From contig OY804588.1 in the NCBI GenBank assembly GCA_963680875.1, positions 59,718,369 to 59,782,368 of the forward strand: DNA of 64,000 nucleotides, in the 5' to 3' direction. Of this stretch, positions 45,295-55,458 are shown one piece after another. The notes beneath the pieces were generated by a model. It had not been told where the DNA came from, ran no database searches, and saw only the letters and a list, made by a program, of their open reading frames with translations. A program made the position numbers and the translations under genes. The DNA comes from Bathymodiolus brooksi (taxonomy: Eukaryota; Mollusca; Bivalvia; Mytilida; Modiolidae). Numbering within the stretch: position 1 is the first letter of the stretch; every line of letters begins with the position of its first letter.

Positions 45295-46023
45295 TGTAGT
45301 GTAGCATAGGCTGTATTCAAAGGTGTCGTCTGCAACAAGTGGATTTTATATGGTAGGTCTCGTCTTATATATTGTTGTATTAATATTTATAGATTAATAC
45401 ATTGCATTTTTTATACCACATGCCATATCAACCCGAGACACCCATATTAGCTCAATTTATCATATACTTCAATGGGTCTTTCTTAATATTTTTGAGAGCT
45501 GATCGATTTCAGAAACCATATGGGATATGATGCAAGTAATTCTTGATTAATTTCAGATCATACTTAATTTTCCTACTTGTGTTTCTGTTTTCCATTGGAT
45601 TTATTAAGCCAGCAATGTCATCATTCGTTGCATAACGAGCATTTTCCATGTTTTTTTCCGTTATCCATTTTGACAATAGCAGACGACGGAAGTAAACAAA
45701 GATACATTAATAACGAAAACTGATCGGACCGGAAAACGTGAATACCGGGGGGAAAACATTTCCCCAAAAAAAACAACTAAAAACTTGATCTCATGAAAAA
45801 ATTTCCGGCCACCATTTTGAAAAATCCATATTACACCGGTACACCTTATTAAAAAATAATAAACCAGAGGATTTATATATTTAGAAAACGTAAGATTTAC
45901 AGACGTACGGACGGATAAATCAAAATACGGTACGACATACGGACGCACTGACAAGAGGCATTAAAAAGGTGGAAGAAATACACGATTAGTTCTAAATTTA
46001 AATTCTATGCACATTTACCAGGA

Positions 46024-46258
46024 TTTGTAACGAGATTAACACGACGGGTGTCACTATAGTGAAGCCGGAACTGCTCTCCCTTCCGGAGCACCTGAGTTCA
46101 CTCCCGGTTTTTAATGGGGATCGTGTTATTCGATCTTTAGTTTTATGTTTATGTTTTGTAGATCGTTGTTTGTTCTTTTGTCCTTTTTCTTTTGGCCATT
46201 GTGTTGTCTGTCCTTCGATTAACGGATTCTGATTAATACTTTGATATCTTCATACTCT
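46024..46258 (+). mobile_element. 3' tail of an RT-encoding retroelement, copy 2
   Basis: 'gtaacgagattaacacgacg', 'ccggaactgctctcccttcc', 'ggagcacctgagttcactcc', 'gatcgttgtttgttctttt', 'ggccattgtgttgtctgtcc' and 'ggattctgattaatac' occur in the same order as at 27733. Confidence 0.65.
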
Positions 46259-46336
46259 TGTTTCAGAGTGATATTAAATTTCTCCACTTCTTGTTCCCAA
46301 AGTATTTAAATTTTTTGGCTTTTTAATCTGTCGACT

Positions 46337-46545
46337 TGGGCTGATCTGATGAAGGTTAATTATACTAGAAACCGGTCGTACCTGCTTAATTATATATCTA
46401 CTTTTTTATTTGCAAAGGTTAAGATAATTTAATAATTAGACCAATAATATGTGTTGCATCTAATACTCTTACTATATTGTATATCGGTACCTTCGGCATA
46501 GAAAAGCTGTTTTATTTTATAAGTTACGCTATTCTGTAAGAAGTG
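46337..46545. repeat. Direct duplication, copy 1 (partner 46853-47070)
   Basis: 'gatgaaggttaattatacta', 'gaaaccggtcgtacc', 'accaataatatgtgttgcat' and 'ttcggcatagaaaagctgtt' are shared with the partner. The copies differ by many substitutions, so the duplication is old or represents two insertions of one element. The 'gatgaagg...ccggtcgtacc' phrase is typical of retroelement-linked sequence. Confidence 0.65.
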
Positions 46546-46555
46546 TTTGAAGATA

Positions 46556-46800
46556 CCAAAAGGGTAATCAGAATCTGTATAAAGAAGAAGAACAGACAAC
46601 ACAATGGCCAAAAGAAAAAGGGCAAAAGGACAAACAACGATCTACAAAACATACACATGAAACTAAAGATCGAGTAACACAAACCCCACTAAAAACCGGG
46701 GGTGAATTCATGTGCTCCGGAAAGGTAGGCAGTTCCTGTTCCACTAGTGGCACCGGTCGTGTTATTCTAGTTACAAACCGGTGATAAGTCATGAATGAGG
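46556..46800 (-). mobile_element. 3' tail of an RT-encoding retroelement, copy 3 (inverted)
   Basis: It is the reverse complement of the 46024 copy: 'gggtaatcagaatctgtata', 'aacagacaacacaatggcc', 'aaacaacgatctacaaaac', 'gagtaacacaaaccccac' and 'aggcagttcctgttccac'. With copy 2 it makes a loose inverted pair separated by about 300 bp. Confidence 0.65.
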
Positions 46801-46852
46801 AATGTACCGGAAAGTGTTTACAACAAGTGGAACCTATCCGTGGTCATCTATG

Positions 46853-47070
46853 ATTACCTGATGAAGGTTATTCCAGAGACCGGTCGTACCCACTCAATTA
46901 GATATCGACGTTATTATTCTCTGATAGAAAATATCAAAGGTTAAGATAGTCTAATAATTTGACCAATAATATGTGCTGCATCCAAGATCGACTCTTATTA
47001 TATTGTATATCGAAAACTTCGGCATAGAAAAGCTGTCTTTTTAATTAGTTACTTTATTCTGTAATAGATG
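46853..47070. repeat. Direct duplication, copy 2 (partner 46337-46545)
   Basis: 'cctgatgaaggttattccag', 'gaccggtcgtaccc', 'accaataatatgtgctgcat' and 'ttcggcatagaaaagctgtc' correspond to the first copy about 515 bp to the left. Confidence 0.65.
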
Positions 47071-47203
47071 AAGTCAACAAATACATTCGTTTTGAAAAAT
47101 GCATTATGTGCACAGAGGAAATTGCTAGCAGATTGATTAGGAAAGATAAGGATGATTATGTACTGTACAATGTTCTATTTGATTTTCATCTAAAATAACT
47201 TAC

Positions 47204-47236
47204 CTGTGGTCGTTTCTGTTCCTTTAGTTGTAGAAG
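47204..47236 (-). CDS. Mucin-like gene, exon E2 (11-codon microexon)
   Basis: This 33-base exon has acceptor GTTTTTCCACAG and donor CCACAG/GTAAGT; both ends are phase 1. It reads ASTTKGTETTTG, matching the first residues of E3 (ASTTIGTETTTE). Both flanks are conserved with those of E3 and E4: 'gattttcatctaaaata' before the donor, and 'gaaaaacattgaaa' then 'ttgttatcacgtcatg' after the acceptor. It is an E3/E4-type exon reduced to its leading segment with no repeat unit. Confidence 0.65.
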
Positions 47237-47307
47237 CTGTGGAAAAACATTGAAAGATAAGTATTGTTATCACGTCATGTAATATTCCGACTAAAATATG
47301 ATAGTAT

Positions 47308-47420
47308 GGTTGGTTTATGGTGCTTAACGCCACTTTCAACAATATTTATATTTCAGTTATATCGTGGCGGTCAGTTTTATTGGTGGAGGAAACAAGAGTT
47401 CCCGAAGAAAACCACCGAAC
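47308..47420 (-). repeat. SINE family A, truncated
   Basis: It contains 'cgccactttcaacaatattt', with a small 'atattt' duplication, then 'cagttatatcgtggcggtc' and 'gaagaaaaccaccgaac'. The head is absent. Confidence 0.7.
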
Positions 47421-47551
47421 CCAAATCTCAGATTCTACATCCGTCTAATATTTTCCATGGTCTGAGTACATAAAATTGAAAAAAAATTCTGTATGTAGGT
47501 AAATTTAAGATAATGTTTTCGTTTGGATAAAACTATTATATCTAAACTTAG

Positions 47552-47874
47552 GGAGGTTATTATGTTTAATGCCGCTTTCAACAATATTTCAGTTATACCA
47601 TTGGCAGGGGGTGGGCGCACCCCCAAAATTGGAAAAAATATGATTTTTTGGCGTAAAATCGTGATTTTTCACACGAAATACCCCAAACATTTTCGGGTCT
47701 CTCTCCGCTCGGCGCAATTTTTATAAGTGCGCCCCCACCCCCCTAACTTGAAATCCTGGATCCGCCCCTGATTGCGGTCAGTTTTATTGGTGAAGGAAAC
47801 CGCAGAAAATCACCAACCTGTCGCAAGTCATTGACAAACTTTATCACATAATGTTGTATCGAGTACACCTCACC
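47552..47874 (-). repeat. SINE family A interrupted by a MITE
   Basis: The left part (47552-47604) ends 'cagttataccattg'. The right part resumes at 47771 with 'attgcggtcagttttattgg' and runs to 'gtatcgagtacacctcacc'. The MITE inserted into the 'atatcgtggcgg' segment; 'attg' flanks both sides. Confidence 0.75.
47605..47770. mobile_element. CAGGGGCGGAT-family MITE, copy 2
   Basis: The left end CAGGGGGTGGGCGCACCCCC is degraded; the right end is CCTGGATCCGCCCCTG. The interior is a single module with 'ggcgtaaaatcgtgattttt' and 'ctccgctcggcgcaattt'. It lies inside a family A SINE, so it is younger than that insertion. Confidence 0.7.
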
Positions 47875-48351
47875 GTAAATGAAACACATGTACAAAAACA
47901 TGTTTTTGTTTTTCTTCTTCTTATTGTCACAGTGAGTTATTCAATGATGCGCCAACGCATATTATAATTAACATGCCCGCCTCGATTGGGGTAAAATGTG
48001 TATAATTAACATGCTCGCTTCGATTGGGGTAAAATGTGGATTTTATCTCCTTTTGTCGTAGAAACATGACTGTAAAACTTGCATGTGCTGCTTCACATGT
48101 GCTATAAATGACAACGATATACATGTATATATGATGTAGATGTGAATATATATGGGTTCTGGAATTGGACTGGTACAAACTGTAACGCGGTTAAACCGTT
48201 AAACAGTTCCTTCTTGGTATCAAGATATCCCGCTGTCATACAGAAATAAACACAAAAAGCTACAATTAAAAGACTAACTTCGGATCGCAGCACATAGATG
48301 CCGTTTGCTATACGAGGAAACAATTTGTTAATTGTTGGCATTAAGTTTTAT

Positions 48352-48999
48352 CAGAAATGTGCTACATATTATATTTGTCAGAAATGTGCTACATATTATA
48401 TTTGTCAGAAATGTGCTACATATTATATTTGTCAGAAATGTGCTACCTATTATATTTGTCAGAAATGTGCTACATATTATATTTGTCAGAAATGTGCTAC
48501 ATATTATATTTGTCAGAAATGTGCTACATATTATATTTGTCAGAAATGTGCTACATATTATATTTGTCAGAAATGTGCTACATATTATATTTGTCAGAAA
48601 TGTGCTACATATTATATTTGTCAGAAATGTGCTACATATTATATTTGTCAGAAATGTGCTACCTATTATATTTGTCAGAAATGTGCTACATATTATATTT
48701 GTCAGAAATGTGCTACATATTATATTTGTCAGAAATGTGCTACATATTATATTTGTCAGAAATGTGCTACATATTATATTTGTCAGAAATGTGCTACATA
48801 TTATATTTGTCAGAAATGTGCTACATATTATATTTGTCAGAAATGTGCTACATATTATATTTGTCAGAAATGTGCTACCTATTATATTTGTCAGAAATGT
48901 GCTACATATTATATTTGTCAGAAATGTGCTACATATTATATTTGTCAGAAATGTGCTACATATTATATTTGTCAGAAATGTGCTACATATTATATTTGG
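48352..48999. repeat. Tandem array, 27 bp x 24, with an 8-unit higher-order period
   Basis: The unit is 'cagaaatgtgctacatatta' followed by 'tatttgt'. Twenty-four copies are virtually identical. The only variant seen (acctat for acatat) occurs in units 4, 12 and 20, at 48445, 48661 and 48877, exactly 216 bp apart. All three forward frames are open because the unit is a multiple of three without stops; I do not call it coding. It lies in a mucin intron. Confidence 0.9.
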
Positions 49000-49071
49000 G
49001 CAATGGAATATGAGATTATGGTTTCCCTACTTTTAAATTCAGAGGCAAAAAAAAATAAATTGAAAGTTAAC

Positions 49072-49167
49072 CTTCAGTTGTTATGCCGGTTGTGCCTGTT
49101 CCTGAATAAATTCCTGTGGGTGTAACTGAAGTAGCAGTTTCTCCTGGTGTTGTTACAGTACTGATTG
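49072..49167 (-). CDS. Mucin-like gene, exon E1 (most 5' exon placed with confidence)
   Basis: This 96-base exon (32 codons) has acceptor TTCATTGATAG and donor CTGAAG/GTTAAC; both ends are phase 1. It reads AISTVTTPGETATSV, then TPTGIYSGTGTT, then GITTE. The Thr/Gly/Ser mix is like E8 and E16. It has no signal peptide, so the true 5' end lies further upstream. The donor GTTAAC is weaker than those of the other exons. Confidence 0.6.
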
Positions 49168-51229
49168 CTATCAATGAAAAAAAACCAATACTTTCAAGTA
49201 TTCCTAATGCAAATGGAACAACAAAGCTTCAAACATATTGTCAAATAAAGAGTGTGTGTGTCACTGAATATGGTATATAAAATTACATTACTTTAAATAG
49301 TGAAAAGCTCGTCAATGTTACTAGTAGTAGCTGTTGTATTCTGTCATTTTCAGGCACATACAACCAACTTCAGTGAATTATTAATTTTCTCTAAAACTCA
49401 CTAAAATGACCCCCCTTTTCTATGAAATGAAAAAGAAAACGTGAAAAAATGTTATTTAATATCACGTCTAATTATCTAAATAAGTAACATAATTACTATT
49501 AAGCATGACAGAAGTAATAGTACATAATTGAAATTGTACAGCAAACACCCTGAACATTTACCATTCGATTTTTCTAAGAAAACGAATATTGCTGAAAACA
49601 AAATTTATTACTATTGTTTATTAAATAATAAAAAGAAAAATGGAACAGCAAAAGTGAGTCAGTCTTTAGTTTCTGAGGCTCTGAGTAACTAACTCAATAT
49701 TTGCCGTTCCATTTTTCTAAGAAAACTAATATTCCTGAAAACAAAATTTACGATTATTGTTTGTTGAGTAATAAGAAGAAAAATGGAAGAGCAGAAGTGA
49801 GTCAGTCTTTATTTTGTGAGGCTCTGAGTAACTAACTCAATATTTGCCGTTCCATTTTTCTAAGAAAACAAATAAATATTCCTGAAAACAAAGCTTATGA
49901 TTATTGTTTATTGAATAATAAAAAGAAAAATAGAACAGCAAAAGTGAGTCAGCTTTTATTTTTTTGAGGCTCTGAGTAACTAACTCAACATTTGCTGTTC
50001 CATTTTTCTGAGAGAAAACAAATATTTCTGAAAACAAAACTTATGATTGCGTTTATTAAATAACGAAAGAAAGATGGTACAGCAAACGTGAGTCAGTTTT
50101 TATTTTTTGAGGCTCTGAGTAACTAACTCAATGTTTGCAGTTCCATTTTTCTAAGAAAACTAATATTCCTGAAAACAAAATTTACGATTATTGTTAGTTG
50201 AGTAATAAGAAGAAAAATGGAAGAGCAGAAGTGAGTCAGTCTTTATTTTGTGAGGCTCTGAGTAACTAACTCAATATTTGCCGTTCCATTTTTCTAAGAA
50301 AACAAATATTCCTGAAAACAAAACTGATGATTACTGTTTATTGAGTAATAAAAAGAAAAAATGGAACAGCAAAAGTGAGTCAGTTTTTATTTTATGAGAC
50401 TCTGAGTAACTAACTCAATATTTGCCGTTCCATTTTTCTAAGAAAACAAATATTGCTGAAAACAAAAACTTATGATTCCCGTTTATTAAGTAATAAAAAG
50501 AAAAATGAAACAACAAAAGTGAGTCAGTCTTTAGCTTGTTAGGCTCTGAGTAACTAACTCAATGTTTGCCGTTCCATTTCTCTAAGAAAACAAAACATTG
50601 CTAAAAACAAAATTATGATTATAGTTTATTGAGTAATAAAAAGAAAAATGGAACAGCAAAAGTGAGTCAGTTGTTATTTTCTGAAGCTCTGATTTACTAG
50701 CTCAATATTTCCCGTTCCATTTTTCTAAAAAAAACAAATATTCATGGAAACAAAACTTGCGATTATTGTTTATTAAGTAACAACAACAAAAATGGAACAG
50801 CAAAAGTGAGTCAGACTTTATTTTGTGAGGCTCTGAGTAACTAACTCAATATTTGCTGTTTCATTTTTCTCAGAAAAACAAATATTTCTGAAAATAAAAC
50901 TTATGATTAATGTTTATTAAATAGTAAAAAGAAAAATAGAACAGCAAAAGTGAGTCAGTCTTTATTGTGTGAGGCTCTGAGTAACTAACTCAATATTTGC
51001 CGTTCCATTTTTCTAAGAAATAAAATATTTCTGAAAACAAAAAAATCATTATATTTATTTCATAACATGCAAATAGTGTTTTGTATTCCATTATAAGATT
51101 TTAAAAAATACATACCCATCTTCGGTAGCATTAAATAACAAGTACAAAACGCATCAAATGTATATAAAAAAAAATAAAACTTGTGTCAAGTTTGTTTTAA
51201 TATACTTACTATAGACAACTAAAACTTAC
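49168..51229. other. Intron upstream of E1
   Basis: It is mostly the 143-bp tandem array (49540-51045). The remainder is AT-rich with nothing recognised. Confidence 0.5.
49540..51045. repeat. Tandem repeat, about 143 bp x 10, each unit with a hairpin
   Basis: The anchor 'ctgagtaactaactcaat' recurs near 49681, 49824, 49972, 50115, 50258, 50402, 50546, 50689, 50833 and 50977, with steps of 143-148 bp. Each unit contains 'aaaaatggaacagcaaa' and, about 45 bases on, 'tttgccgttccattttt', which are reverse complements. Copies differ at several percent of positions; where one arm changes, the other is often intact. Noncoding. Confidence 0.85.
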
Positions 51230-51259
51230 CTGGAATCAATAAACTGTCTCTATGGTGAT
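51230..51259 (-). CDS. Possible 10-codon exon 5' of E1 (weak)
   Basis: The acceptor CTCTTTTATAG and a consensus donor ATTCCAG/GTAAGT enclose 30 bases with phase 1 at both ends, which would join E1 in frame. The peptide HHRDSLLIP is not Thr-rich. With so few bases this may be chance. Confidence 0.25.
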
Positions 51260-51307
51260 CTATAAAAGAGGTTGGTGCAACAGGATTTTTGTATTAAGCA
51301 TACATGT

Positions 51308-51492
51308 CAGGGGCAGATCCAGGGGGGGGGGGGGGCGCACCCCGTTCCCCCCCCCTCTAAAATTGGAAAGAATATGATTTTTTGGCGTAAAATCGTGATT
51401 TTACGCCAAAATATTTTCGCGCCTCCCTCCGCTTGGCGCAATTTTTTTAAGTGCGCCCCCCCCCCCCTAACTTGAAATCCTGGATCCGCCCC
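51308..51492. mobile_element. CAGGGGCGGAT-family MITE, copy 3
   Basis: The left end is CAGGGGCAGATCCAGG followed by a G run. The right end is CCTGGATCCGCCCC, missing the last bases. A single internal module contains 'ggcgtaaaatcgtgatttta' and 'ctccgcttggcgcaattt'. Confidence 0.7.
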
Positions 51493-51860
51493 AGCATGTA
51501 TTTCATTATACTTACCTTTACACAATTTTATCTACTTACCTGGCCCTTTGTGAAGAAATCAAACCTTTTGCATTGTTGAACGCCGTCATTTTACCATTTA
51601 CACATTGAACATTGACTATTTTTCTACCATTTCTAACTCTTTCGGCATCTCTTCATCCCTACCCATACCAGTCAGTCCAGCATTGGTATTCCATCAATCG
51701 GCATTTCTCGGGTAAATCTGCTGCTCTCCTTCTATCCACGGAATCTGGCGAGTTTTGACCAGTGGGTATTCCATTACGCACGCATCTTTACACTTCCGTC
51801 GCTATGGGTAGAAAATAAATTATATTTTTTATTTAAAAATCTTTAAACGATTAATATAAC
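51493..51860. other. Unassigned GC-richer stretch with donor-like sites on the minus strand
   Basis: Bases 51540-51800 are richer in G and C than their surroundings. Two GTAAGT donor-like sites occur on the minus strand (near 51512 and 51538). A minus frame with RQIPWIEGEQQIYPRNAD runs into a TGA. All frames are interrupted, so I cannot call an exon. It could be a decayed gene piece or the untranslated start of the mucin. Confidence 0.25.
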
Positions 51861-52123
51861 AGGGGTTATGGTGTTTAACGCCACTTTCAACAATATTTCA
51901 GTTATATCGTGGCGGTCAGTTTTATTTGTGGAGGAAACCGGAGTACGCGGAGAAAACAACCGACCTGCTGCAAGTCACTGACAAACTTTATCCCATTTAT
52001 AATGTTGTATCAAGTACCTCGCCATAAGCGGGATTCGAATTCGTAACTTTAGTGGTGATAGGCACTGATTGCATAGGCAGTTGTAAATTCACTACCATAC
52101 GATCACGACCACGATGACCCCCG
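51861..52123 (-). repeat. tRNA-derived SINE, family A, full length
   Basis: It contains 'ggttatggtgtttaacgcca', 'tatatcgtggcggtcag', 'gcaagtcactgacaaacttt', the B box in reverse (cgggattcgaattcgtaac) and the head end 'cgatcacgaccacgatg'. It is one of the best-preserved copies. Confidence 0.8.
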
Positions 52124-52548
52124 ATTAAAATAATATATTATAACAAATACACATACTAGTAATCTTATAATTAGATGAATATGGAAAAAATGAAAAATAC
52201 TTAATAAGTGAAATCGTGTTTTATATCAATTCTACATCAAATTTTCAAAATGGATCGCAATTTAAATAGATGTTTCGGTTTTAGTCCGACGGTGTGGACT
52301 TCCCATATACTGACTAAGAAATATGATCGACAGGATACTTAAATGTGATTTTTGTAACAAAATATCAAACATAATTTGGAAATTATAATTCATTTTAATC
52401 TGAATGCTAAATAGAAATTATAAACTAACACGGAGTGTTTTCCTTTACTTATTTTTGGTTGGTAAATCATTGATTTCAAACTTGAAATAAGGGGTAACTA
52501 TATATATCGAAAGGTGTATTGGGAATTAAATTCGGTGGTTTGAAATCA
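52124..52548. other. Nothing recognised
   Basis: AT-rich sequence with no ORF, repeat family or RNA signal noticed. Confidence 0.4.
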
Positions 52549-52803
52549 GGGTTAGGGTTATGGTGATTAACGCCAATTTCAACAATATCTCAGTTATATC
52601 GTGGTGGTCAGTTTTATTGGTGAAGGAAACCGGAGAAAACCACCGACCTGACGCAAATCACTGACTAACTTTATCACATAATGTTGCATTGAGTACACCT
52701 CGCCATGAGCGGGATTCGAACTCGCAACGTTAGCTGTGATAGGCACTGATTGCATAGGTAGGTATAAATCCAACTACCATACGATCACGATCACGACGGT
52801 ACC
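52549..52803 (-). repeat. tRNA-derived SINE, family A, with extra head fragment downstream
   Basis: It contains 'agggttagggttatggtgat', 'gtcactgac'-type body sequence, the B box in reverse (cgggattcgaactcgcaac) and 'acgatcacgatcacgacgg'. A second head-only fragment, 'tatgatcacgaccacgatag', follows at about 52845-52868. Confidence 0.8.
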
Positions 52804-52869
52804 GAACACTGGTGATTCTATGCCGATAAATGGACGTCAAACTATCATATGATCACGACCACGATAGTC

Positions 52870-53233
52870 GTATTAATAATGTAGTTTGAAGTCTAAAACT
52901 AATAGAAGTGGCATTGATAGAATTGACAATTATTTAAATATTTATTAAAACATTATTATTTAATAAAATCCCATTCAATTTATTATAATTTTGATCAAAA
53001 ATAACTTATTATTTTTAATATAGAAAAATCTATAATTTCTTGATGCCAATGTCTGGTTTTCATTGGGAAAAACTTTAGTAACGATTCAAATAGTCATAAT
53101 AACCAACGGGTTTGTAATCAAAACGTCTAAAAATATATATCATATGCTTAAACGCATGTCTTATGTCGATCACTAGATTTGCCTTACGAGACAAGGCAGT
53201 ATTTCGACTATTGAAGCTATATTATTAGAGTAT
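52870..53233. other. Nothing recognised
   Basis: Very AT-rich sequence without visible features. Confidence 0.4.
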
Positions 53234-53330
53234 ATGTGGTCTAGGGTGCTGGGCATAAGGAAACGCGATTGGTGCTGCAGTGTATAAATGGTGTTAGTTC
53301 TAATCCCGTCGAGGGAGAACACAAAATTTG
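53234..53330 (+). repeat. tRNA-like SINE head
   Basis: 'tgtggtctagggtgctgggc' (A-box-like) is followed about 45 bases on by 'gttctaatcccgtcgaggg' (B-box-like). The acceptor stem cannot be folded convincingly, so this is a SINE relic rather than a tRNA gene. Confidence 0.4.
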
Positions 53331-54730
53331 TTAGCTCAAAAATCTGATTCTTACGCTGTTGAGTTAGATTTTCAGACGTATATTTTTTTTGTAAAAAGTG
53401 TGGACACAGAAATGTGCTGTCCTAAAGGCAAGTGTGGATGTCAATATTTCATATTATTAACTTTGAAAAAAAAATTCATGGACACAGGGGTCCTGGATTT
53501 TTTTAATAAAAAACTAATCCTGGATTATTATTTTTTCTTAAAGTCCGGTCCTGTGTTTTTATTTCAAATTTTCATCATAGCCCCCCTCCCCCTCCCCCTC
53601 CCAAGGGATATAAAATTGTATCATTAATAATGAATTAATAAATAATAAATTCAGATTTTCTATTTAAAATAAATCTCATTTACAAAACCACTGATATTTG
53701 TTCAATTTTTAACGCTGATTTAAGCTTTAGTCGCAACAATTTTTCTCTTTAAACTGTCGAAACATAACATTTATTTAACTGTGAAATTCACTAATAAAAT
53801 TCACCCCCCCCCCCCCCCTTTTTTTTTTCTTGCTTAAATCAATGATCAACAATATTCCAGAATCAAACAAATGAATAAATATAACATAGATTTCTTTTAC
53901 ACATATCCAGAAATTGATGGTACTTTCCTCATAAATATTCATCATATTTAAATTAGATTTTGATCACGTGACTGCAGTTTCAAGCTTGATGGATCGTTTA
54001 TTAGATTTGTCAAAAAATAGTCTAGTACAGTACGGAAATTCAATGTGTCCGTCAATGATTCGAAAATTAAAAGTTATTGTTTATTTCCTCAAAGTTTTTC
54101 TTCTGTCAAAATTCAAATGTTTTTGTTTTGTAACGATTTTAGACATGTCTTTGATATCGCGATCATGCAAAAATGATCATATTATATTTAATGTGGGAAC
54201 CCCGAGTTTAGAAGCTAGAAATATAAGGTTAGTCAATATAATTACATATATTATTGAGGAATCTAAATTAATTTCAGAAAATATGTCGCCAAATGTCATT
54301 CATTGTTAAATTTTGTGTCACACGCCATCAGTTTTATGTATTTCAGACATTTTTACATAGACTCTTAAGGCCAAAAAAGGGTTTGTCGCCTCAGATTTTC
54401 ATTTAGTCCAGGAACCTCGAATATTTAATTGTTTTCATTAATTTTTATTTCATTTAATTCAGCTTGATTCAATGTATCAGTTTCAAGTTCAGAAAATGAC
54501 ACACATGCAATTATGAATGATGTCGTCTATATAAATCATATGAAAATTGCAGACGTCCCGGCGTCGCCATCTTAGATATGCAAATGAGCAAAGTACCCAT
54601 CATTTCTGGCTATGATGCATCTTTTTACCATGCGGTGTCAGTGTGTTTTAAATTGGTCATCCAATCAGGACGCTCATTATTCTTGTCCAAGATAAAAATG
54701 CATCGCTAAAATTACCTGTGGGTGTTTCCC
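53331..54730. other. AT-rich stretch with homopolymer runs
   Basis: It contains an imperfect C run (53580-53603), a poly-C/poly-T junction (53803-53829) and a forward open frame of 113 codons at 53968-54309 that lacks any motif and looks accidental. Near 54556-54590 the minus strand has ATTTGCATA and AAGATGGCGACG, an octamer-like and YY1-like pair, followed by only a short frame. Confidence 0.35.
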
Positions 54731-54731
54731 C

Positions 54732-55076
54732 ACTTCAACTCGTAAATTTACATAGAAATCGGAGATATTTCGTCATAAAACTTCACACATGGTTTTGTCT
54801 ATCATATTTCTTGAAGACAAACATAAAATTTTATTGCATTTATCAATATTGTATGAGTATCAACAGTTTTTTCAACACCGTATCTGTTTCTCGATACAGC
54901 CGCAACTTCAACTCGTAAATTTACATAGAAATCGGAGATATTTCGTCATAAAACTTCACACATGGTTTTGTCTATCATATTTCTTGAAGACAAACATAAA
55001 ATTGTATAGTATTTATCAATATTTTATGAGTATCAACAGTTTTTTCAACACCGTATCTGTTTCTCGATACAGCCGC
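54732..55076. repeat. Tandem duplication, 173 bp x 2
   Basis: 'acttcaactcgtaaatttac' occurs at 54732 and 54905. The copies differ at only a few positions ('attttattgcatttatc' against 'attgtatagtatttatc'). Confidence 0.9.
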
Positions 55077-55458
55077 CCGATTACAGTGACCCGTGACCCA
55101 GATTAGCACATCCCAGCAGTTTTTTCTTAATAAGGTTGTTTAAATATTTTCCACCAAGCAATTAGATGAATAGAAACATTTAATATAATAATTTTTTTTT
55201 AAAAAGGCATGTTCCGAAATAATCTTGCTAATATATTTTCAGTACTTGTTTTTGCAGGTACAAATTAAAAGTGTGTCGAACGTACAGACAAGAAGATCCT
55301 ACAATTGTATATATATCCCCACCTAACAGGATGAGATAGAAAACAGTACGATTTTAAAACTTTTTCAACGACTTCTTACAATGCGTAGATGAATATTCAA
55401 CCAAAATATTTCTGATATTTTTTTTTAATTCTGTACATGTTTTATTTTATTTTTTTTA
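55077..55458. other. Nothing recognised
   Basis: AT-rich sequence with poly-T runs. No feature supported. Confidence 0.4.

Larger units (their letters stand above)
44978..47203. other. Intron between E3 and E2
   Basis: It holds a full family A SINE (45029-45294), two opposed retroelement tails (46024-46258 plus; 46556-46800 minus) and a direct duplication (46337-46545 and 46853-47070). Bases 45300-46020 show nothing recognised. Confidence 0.5.
47237..49071. other. Intron between E2 and E1
   Basis: It contains SINE pieces at 47308-47420 and 47552-47874 (the latter split by a MITE at 47605-47770), a short direct repeat near 47960-48040 ('gattggggtaaaatgtg' twice) and the 27-bp array at 48352-48999. 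Confidence 0.55.

Noticed and set aside
48298..49125. Cys/Tyr-rich repeat protein (QKCATYYIC) x 24
   Set aside because: All three forward frames are open, the variant positions do not favour any frame, and there are no gene signals. Treated as an intronic tandem repeat.
53968..54309. 113-codon forward frame
   Set aside because: AT-driven composition, with no motif, splice signals or neighbours.
54716..54745. Minus-strand donor CCCACAG/GTAATT with a Thr-containing end, like a mucin exon
   Set aside because: In phase 1 a TGA lies a few codons upstream with no acceptor in between, and the sequence belongs to a 173-bp duplication.
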